A DNA stretch of 64,000 bases, from positions 310,001 to 374,000 of the forward strand of contig NC_012993.1 in assembly GCF_000026365.1 (NCBI RefSeq), written 5' to 3'. Within the stretch, counting starts at the first letter, position 1, and each line of letters begins with the position of its first letter. Position numbers and translations under genes: made by a program. Shown one piece after another: positions 59,376 to 64,000 of this stretch. The DNA is from Zygosaccharomyces rouxii (lineage: Eukaryota > Ascomycota > Saccharomycetes > Saccharomycetales > Saccharomycetaceae). The notes below the pieces were generated by a model. The model worked only from the letters and a program-made list of their open reading frames with translations. It was not told the DNA's origin and made no database searches.

Positions 59376-60431
59376 ATGGAGTTTTATTCGCCACAGCCAG
59401 AGCATGCCCAATTGGGGTCTATGCTAGGGAAAGCTAACGAAAGATTGCTCTCCCAATTGCACCAGCAAGTTCTAGCAGCTACAAATGGTAACCGTAATAA
59501 CAATATCGGTGGTGTAAACCCTTCTACATCAATAGATAGCGTACTTTCGAGTGGTAATGGCAGCAATGGAGAGCATCCAATACCATCACCACCACTTTCA
59601 CCCAAATTTGATAGCCATCATTACAAAATTTCTGCATTACCCGATGATTTGAGAGAGGAAGAGGATGAAGACGAAGACGACAGTGATTCTATCAAAGTTC
59701 AATTATCGTGGGTTCCAGGACTCTCGCCAAAGAGGTATAGGTATGCGCATTCGAATTTTTTGGGGGAATATAGAATCTTTAGCCCCCATGCTACGCAACC
59801 ACGTACCAGAAGGTATAATACTAAGAAGTCTTTAGACCATCAGGAAAGAAGTGCACAGAATTTTAACAGGACCCGCAGATTTATGCGTAGGCATGAAATG
59901 TTGCTATCGGACACTCAGGATGATGATGATGATTATTCTGATGAATTACAAGTACCAAAGAGACCTTCAACACCACAGCGTCGTCGCAGAACTGCACAGC
60001 CGTTAGGCTCGCCTTTAGCTTCAGCAACTGCAGTCTCAGGTATACCACAATACGTTCCTAATATGTCATGGGAAAAATTGCCTGACTATTCGCCTGATCC
60101 TTATAAGACCCTGCCAGAGAACAACAGCAAATCGTTAAAGGTAGAATGGAAGGGCTCACCGATGGACTTGTCGCATGATCCACTTCGTCATCAATTGCAT
60201 CCTGCAGAGTTGGTACTATCACAGATACTGAGGTTACCATGTGATCTTTATTTGGATTCTAAGCGTCGTCTTTTCCTAGAGAAAGTTCACAGGTTAAAAC
60301 AAGGATTGCCATTCAGACGTACGGATGCCCAAAAGGCATGTAGAATTGATGTCAATAAGGCTTCAAGGCTTTATGCTGCCTTTGAGAAGGTCGGATGGTT
60401 AAATGATAGTGATTTCAGGAAGTTCTTGTAA
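59376..60431 (+). CDS. FUN19: SWIRM-domain protein Fun19/YOR338W
   Basis: 351 residues, near YOR338W (363). The N-terminus is low complexity with an SP-rich motif (PIPSPPLSPKFD) and an acidic run. A middle conserved block is SWVPGLSPKRYRYAHSNFLGEYR. The C-terminal SWIRM-like domain at about 262-350 has HPAELVLSQILRLPCDLYLDSKRRLFLEKVHRL, then ACRIDVNKASRLYAAFEKVGWL. SWIRM domains occur in chromatin proteins and bind DNA or histone tails, but the role of this one is unknown. Neighbours TEA1/UBC11 (YOR) and MTW1 (YAL) show it is the single ancestor of FUN19 and YOR338W. Confidence 0.9.
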   Translation: MEFYSPQPEHAQLGSMLGKANERLLSQLHQQVLAATNGNRNNNIGGVNPSTSIDSVLSSGNGSNGEHPIPSPPLSPKFDSHHYKISALPDDLREEEDEDEDDSDSIKVQLSWVPGLSPKRYRYAHSNFLGEYRIFSPHATQPRTRRYNTKKSLDHQERSAQNFNRTRRFMRRHEMLLSDTQDDDDDYSDELQVPKRPSTPQRRRRTAQPLGSPLASATAVSGIPQYVPNMSWEKLPDYSPDPYKTLPENNSKSLKVEWKGSPMDLSHDPLRHQLHPAELVLSQILRLPCDLYLDSKRRLFLEKVHRLKQGLPFRRTDAQKACRIDVNKASRLYAAFEKVGWLNDSDFRKFL

Positions 60432-60626
60432 TCTTTATTATTCTTATTGCATTGGGTTTTAAACGGGGATTTTTTTTTTTTTTACATTACGGTTATTTTT
60501 TCACTAATTTAGTATTTCTCATTCATAACAATTTTTTGTTATACTATTATCGGATTTGGGTCATATATATATATATGTGTATGTATATGTTTTATTTTTT
60601 GTTTTTTTTTTTTTATTATTATTATT

Positions 60627-61106
60627 TCATTCTTCTGGTTCTTCATATCGACTAAGTAGTCTTTTTTTATATTCAACCATGTCTTTGTCCCATAATTCTG
60701 CCGCTACCGCATTTAATGGTGAACTATTATTAGGTTCTTCAAATAGAGATTGTAAAGAGAGTAAAATTGTCTGTACGTTATAAACTGCTGACCACTGGTC
60801 TTTTAAAATGTCTAAGCATATATTACCACTCATGTCAACATTTGGATGCCACATTGGTGAAATAAATTTAACCTTTGGTGGAACATAAGGGTAACTATCA
60901 GGGAAATGCAATGAAATTTTAAATTTTAATGATTCGTAAGGTGTTCCCTCGGGCCCTACGATCATTCCTGACCAATCTCTAAGATCATCTTCGTTATTGG
61001 GGAATGCACTTAATCCTGGCGTGGGTGACATCATTAGTTGTACTAATTCACTTTGTAAGCGTTTGACCACACTGTGGCCCTCTGGAATATGAACTTGCTT
61101 CGCCAT
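60627..61106 (-). CDS. UBC11: E2 ubiquitin-conjugating enzyme Ubc11 (UbcH10 type)
   Basis: 159 residues from the ATG at 61104-61106 ([10 protein letters not shown]); the frame reads up to a GTG at 61214 which is not a family start. The UBC fold is complete: [14 protein letters not shown], then HPN and the active site [16 protein letters not shown] with C97. [16 protein letters not shown] closes the core. It resembles the human anaphase-promoting-complex E2 UbcH10; S. cerevisiae Ubc11 (156) has no clear phenotype. Order with FUN19 and RPA43 matches YOR338W-YOR340C. Confidence 0.95.
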   Translation of the reverse strand: MAKQVHIPEGHSVVKRLQSELVQLMMSPTPGLSAFPNNEDDLRDWSGMIVGPEGTPYESLKFKISLHFPDSYPYVPPKVKFISPMWHPNVDMSGNICLDILKDQWSAVYNVQTILLSLQSLFEEPNNSSPLNAVAAELWDKDMVEYKKRLLSRYEEPEE

Positions 61107-61210
61107 CTGGGTGGGAATTGACGCTTTTCTTTGTAGTTTGTAGTTGTAGTTAGTTAACTTTGTGAACTTTCCTGCTTTTGATCCAACGGTAAATAATGGG
61201 TGAGATGAGG

Positions 61211-61218
61211 TCACGTGA
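61211..61218. promoter_or_regulatory. E-box TCACGTGA in the UBC11 promoter
   Basis: Perfect 8-bp palindrome TCACGTGA, a Cbf1-type site, about 105 bp upstream of UBC11 and within 40 bp of the MTW1 stop. A GATGAG precedes it (61204-61209). It is not part of a centromere: no AT-rich CDEII or CDEIII follows. Confidence 0.5.
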
Positions 61219-61246
61219 AAAGAGATAGTAGTAAAGAGAAAGGTAT

Positions 61247-62065
61247 TCAGGTTGTCAATCGTTTCAGCGATTCCAGATCCGGTGAGCTCACTATTGGCTC
61301 CTCCGGTGTTGGCGATTCGGTATTCTCCCCCACTGGCCCCAAAATTCTATTCGTTTCCCTATCGATGTAATGAGCTCTTAGATGACCAGAATCTTCAAGA
61401 GTTTGATGGGTAGTTTGAACAAGATCCATGGAGACCTTCTCCTCTGAATCCAGGTATAATTGTTTCAATTGCAACGTCAGTAATTTTAAAGAATCATCTA
61501 GCGGAGTCAAAGATTCCACAATTTGTTGAAATTCAGGAGAATCATCATTATGAGTTTTGAAAGCAGCTAGCACTAGTTCTTTAAATTTACCAATCCTTTG
61601 CTTTATAGTTTTAGCCTTGGTTATCCTTGTTTTCAATTCTTGATTTATTCGTAGCGCATTTTCTACTTGTTTAGCTTTCTCCTCCAATTGTAACCGACTC
61701 AATTCACTTTCACTCTGTGATGGAATAATTAAATTTCGTTGGTACGCCAGTCTAAACACGTTTGCATCTAACAGCTCTTGCGGTATTCTCAAAACGTTTC
61801 TCAATACGTAGAGTTCTAATTTATCAAAATTTTTATCCACAGACTGTTCTAATATACTTTCCAACTTGGCAATTCCAATCTTTATTTCTTCACTGTGATC
61901 CCTACCACCAACAATACTCTTCTCCATCAAATACTTCTCCATTGCAGCTGTGCATTTGTACATCACCTCATTAACTGCATTTATTATATCGTCAACAAGA
62001 GAAATAGCCGGATATTGAAGGTGTTCCGTCAATATTGACGTCGATTTCATGGTAGGAGCAGCCAT
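61247..62065 (-). CDS. MTW1: Kinetochore MIND-complex subunit Mtw1/Mis12
   Basis: 272 residues (S. cerevisiae 289). The N-terminal head is strongly conserved: [40 protein letters not shown] and [21 protein letters not shown]. It continues into a long coiled coil ([20 protein letters not shown]). Mtw1 forms the Mis12/MIND complex with Nnf1, Nsl1 and Dsn1 and links centromeric Mif2/CENP-C to Ndc80. It stands for YAL034W-A and sits between YOR339C and YOR340C equivalents, a clear case of pre-duplication interleaving. Confidence 0.96.
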   Translation of the reverse strand: MAAPTMKSTSILTEHLQYPAISLVDDIINAVNEVMYKCTAAMEKYLMEKSIVGGRDHSEEIKIGIAKLESILEQSVDKNFDKLELYVLRNVLRIPQELLDANVFRLAYQRNLIIPSQSESELSRLQLEEKAKQVENALRINQELKTRITKAKTIKQRIGKFKELVLAAFKTHNDDSPEFQQIVESLTPLDDSLKLLTLQLKQLYLDSEEKVSMDLVQTTHQTLEDSGHLRAHYIDRETNRILGPVGENTESPTPEEPIVSSPDLESLKRLTT

Positions 62066-62199
62066 AATGGATAGCCAAGACCTTTCCTTTAGGCTTTTCC
62101 CTCTCTTCTACTTCCCTTTTTTATGTAATGTTTAATTCATCTCGCTCCGATATAGCATAGATGCAGAAGCACAGTAATACAAACAGAGTATATTATACA

Positions 62200-63081
62200 C
62201 TAATCACTATCTGAAGAACTGGAATCGCTATCCGAATCCCTCTCATATACAATTTCTTCGCCATTATCTTCTTTCATCTTAGGCAATTCTAAATCCTTAT
62301 GGCTCTCCCTGTTTCCAGTAGAGACTTCGTCATCAAATGTCACCTTTTTATTTGATACTACTGGTAAATTTTGCGCCTGTGAACCATCACCTTGATCTGG
62401 TTGTTCCAATAGTGTACCTTCCACTGAAACAACTCTACCAGATGTGTAGACACTCTTCACCTTGAATTTCAGTTTACCATCAATTCTACCACCATCTTGA
62501 TCGACCCAATGTCCCAAAGATCTAAATTTCTGAGTATCCTCTTGGCTTTGTTCTCGACTGTTGTTATCTTCTTCATCAACAAATGTCCAATCCATAGGGA
62601 TATTATTTTTCTTAATGGATGCATTGAAGGCATCGTGAATCAAAAGACCAATATGAGATGCAGATTGAATAAAGATCCATCCTTCAATTATGTCACCAAC
62701 TTGCGGTTGCCACACGTAAAGATTCACATCACACCATGTAAAACCAAATGGTGTATCTGCAGTTAACTTAACCATTTTGTTTGGTGCATTTTCATCGTTT
62801 AATGGATCTGCATCTAAAATACGTAAATTGTCATAACCAAGTACCATACCATTAACTTGACTGTTGTATTTCATAACCATTGGATTTAAATGTTGTTTCA
62901 TAATACCTTGTTCAGGGTGCTGTTGGTATCTGGGGGCTAATGAGACGTAAAGTGATTGCGCAACACGTATTATACAGTTAGAGATTCCATCTTCTTCATT
63001 TATTGGGTTTTTAACTTGTTTCTTGTGCTCTCTGACAAATCTAGCGGCTTGAACACTTTCATAAGATCTCTTCGAGCTCAT
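62200..63081 (-). CDS. RPA43: RNA polymerase I subunit A43
   Basis: 293 residues from the ATG at 63079-63081 (MSSKRSYES); the frame reads to a TTG at 63120. S. cerevisiae A43 is 326. The Rpb7-like domain has [18 protein letters not shown] and [15 protein letters not shown]. The OB-type part has [19 protein letters not shown] and [19 protein letters not shown]. An acidic Ser/Asp tail follows. A43 forms the Pol I stalk with A14 and binds the initiation factor Rrn3. The insert between OB strands is shorter than in S. cerevisiae. PAC and RRPE motifs lie upstream, as for ribosome-biogenesis genes. Confidence 0.97.
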   Translation of the reverse strand: MSSKRSYESVQAARFVREHKKQVKNPINEEDGISNCIIRVAQSLYVSLAPRYQQHPEQGIMKQHLNPMVMKYNSQVNGMVLGYDNLRILDADPLNDENAPNKMVKLTADTPFGFTWCDVNLYVWQPQVGDIIEGWIFIQSASHIGLLIHDAFNASIKKNNIPMDWTFVDEEDNNSREQSQEDTQKFRSLGHWVDQDGGRIDGKLKFKVKSVYTSGRVVSVEGTLLEQPDQGDGSQAQNLPVVSNKKVTFDDEVSTGNRESHKDLELPKMKEDNGEEIVYERDSDSDSSSSDSD

Positions 63082-63154
63082 TGCAATGAATTGGATTGGA
63101 ATATTTAGTGAGAAGAACAAGCGCCAATACTAGTCTTTCTACTAATGACCTCGA

Positions 63155-63190
63155 GATGAGATGAGCTGAGATGAGCTTTGAAATTTTTCA
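63155..63190 (-). promoter_or_regulatory. PAC and RRPE motifs upstream of RPA43
   Basis: Three GATGAG cores (63155-63160, 63160-63165, 63170-63175; PAC type) are followed by AAATTTTTCA at 63181-63190, the reverse complement of the RRPE core TGAAAAATTT. This pair marks ribosome-biogenesis promoters in yeasts and lies about 75-110 bp upstream of the RPA43 ATG. Confidence 0.8.
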
Positions 63191-63201
63191 TATCAGAAAA
63201 A

Positions 63202-63363
63202 ATGTCAAAGTTCGACTCACATGACCCCGAAAGCTCTTTGGTGGATATCAACTTACAAGATACTCCAAAAAACTTGTGGGTGCGTTTAGTGCCTGTTCCT
63301 TGCATTTTGAGAATTTGGCATCTCTTGCATCTTTTTTTTTTTTTCTTTCTTTTATATATATAG
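63202..63363 (+). CDS. Possible small ORF divergent from RPA43
   Basis: 53 codons from ATG 63202 (MSKFDSHDPESS...), with a hydrophobic, Phe-rich end derived from a T-rich tract and an ATATATAT stretch. It lies only 12 bp from the RRPE motif. I recognise no family. The hydrophobic end could be a tail anchor or a by-product of T-rich DNA. Confidence 0.2.
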   Translation: MSKFDSHDPESSLVDINLQDTPKNLWVRLVPVPCILRIWHLLHLFFFFFLLYI

Positions 63364-64000
63364 GTATTCTTCTAGTTTATTTCCAAAATTTCAAGATTTA
63401 ATGTACAATAGATGGGAAATAAATAATACGAGTACTTTGCAGTAGAACTCATTGTTATAGAGCTACAAAAATCTTACAATACTGAGGTTATCCATTTCTG
63501 AGAAATCGCTATTCCATTTTAAAAAAATATATATTTACTATTCGGATGGGCGACACACTGACGTTTAAAAGCGCGACGTGAAATAAAATACAAAACTAGT
63601 TGCGGAACTTCCAAAATTCAATTACAGTGGTTCAGAAACCGATTCGCAATTTATGCATTTAGATTGACAACGCTATAACAGATAGCCAATTTATCTTTTA
63701 AAATACAAGCAATATACAAAGAATAAGTTCCAAGGGTACGAACATTACGCATTATCACAAAAAAAAAAAAAAAAAATTCTGAATGAAAGCATCTCGTAAT
63801 GGATCCTCAGAATTAGAAACCTTGAAAAAGCGGCAAACGTGAAACTTTTTACTGAAAAGATCAAAAATCCTTCTTTTTTTTTTTTTGTAATATCTTAATA
63901 TCTTGAAATATTTTTTATTTTTAAAGTTTATTACCCCGTATACAGTGACACAGACGTGCCCGTCAGTAATGATTTGAAAATTTTTTTGTTCGTCCATTTT
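63364..64000. other. Right-end region without recognised gene
   Basis: 640 AT-rich bases with an A run at 63760-63777 and a T run near 63875-63886. In S. cerevisiae RPA190 (YOR341W) lies divergently next to RPA43; its start is not seen here and may lie beyond the window or the order may break. A minus-strand frame at 63755-63997 with ATG 63997 has Lys/Phe-rich content and looks non-coding. Confidence 0.5.

Noticed and set aside
59384..59605. Antisense frame at the FUN19 start
   Set aside because: Shadow of the low-complexity N-terminus of the SWIRM-domain gene.
61205..61300. TCACGTGA as a centromere CDEI
   Set aside because: It is in a 140-bp promoter between UBC11 and MTW1. No AT-rich CDEII and no CDEIII (TTTCCGAA core) follow on either strand.

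Overview
The window is nuclear DNA of a budding yeast in the family Saccharomycetaceae. Genes are dense, mostly intronless and closely related to Saccharomyces cerevisiae genes. The gene order is that of a lineage that did not undergo the whole-genome duplication: genes that lie on two separate sister chromosomes in S. cerevisiae (YPL with YBR, YOR with YAL, YJL with YKR) are interleaved here as single copies. A Zygosaccharomyces/Torulaspora-type yeast fits best; I cannot fix the species.

The window has three syntenic blocks. Block 1 (49-6468) is MDV1/CAF4, CCT7, DID2 and a GZF3/DAL80 GATA repressor (YJL110-112 with YKR034-036). Block 2 (7703-24801) is GCR1, YTA6, KTR4, UBP16, BEM1, a YPL071C-like gene, MUK1, BTS1, DER1, a 96-residue small gene and a YPL067C-like gene (YPL067-075 with YBR199-201). 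Block 3 (26740-63081) is MYO2/MYO4, SNC1/2, SCD5, an NSRP1-like gene, MIP1, VMA4, MRS2, GIP4, PRP45, POP5, ALA1, KRE5, TEA1, FUN19/YOR338W, UBC11, MTW1 and RPA43 (YOR326-340 with YAL029-034). The junction between blocks 2 and 3 (24802-26739) holds a tRNA-Glu(UUC) gene and two tandem, diverged LTR-like repeats.

Most genes are housekeeping: protein folding, ESCRT, nitrogen and glycolytic transcription control, polarity and secretion (BEM1, MUK1, MYO2, SNC, SCD5), cell-wall and ER glycosylation (KTR4, KRE5), mitochondrial DNA and magnesium (MIP1, MRS2), splicing (PRP45, NSRP1-like), RNase P (POP5), kinetochore (MTW1) and Pol I (RPA43). Where an open frame begins at TTG or GTG I moved the start to the first in-frame ATG that matches the family.

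I did not find an undescribed multi-gene system. The points most worth a second look are a BEM1 intron after codon 3 (absent from S. cerevisiae BEM1), a conserved-looking non-AUG (ACG) upstream start for a mitochondrial ALA1 isoform, an NSRP1/CCDC55-like gene that S. cerevisiae lacks at this locus, a SNC intron with a TACTGAC branch site, and the repeat-bearing breakpoint next to tRNA-Glu.
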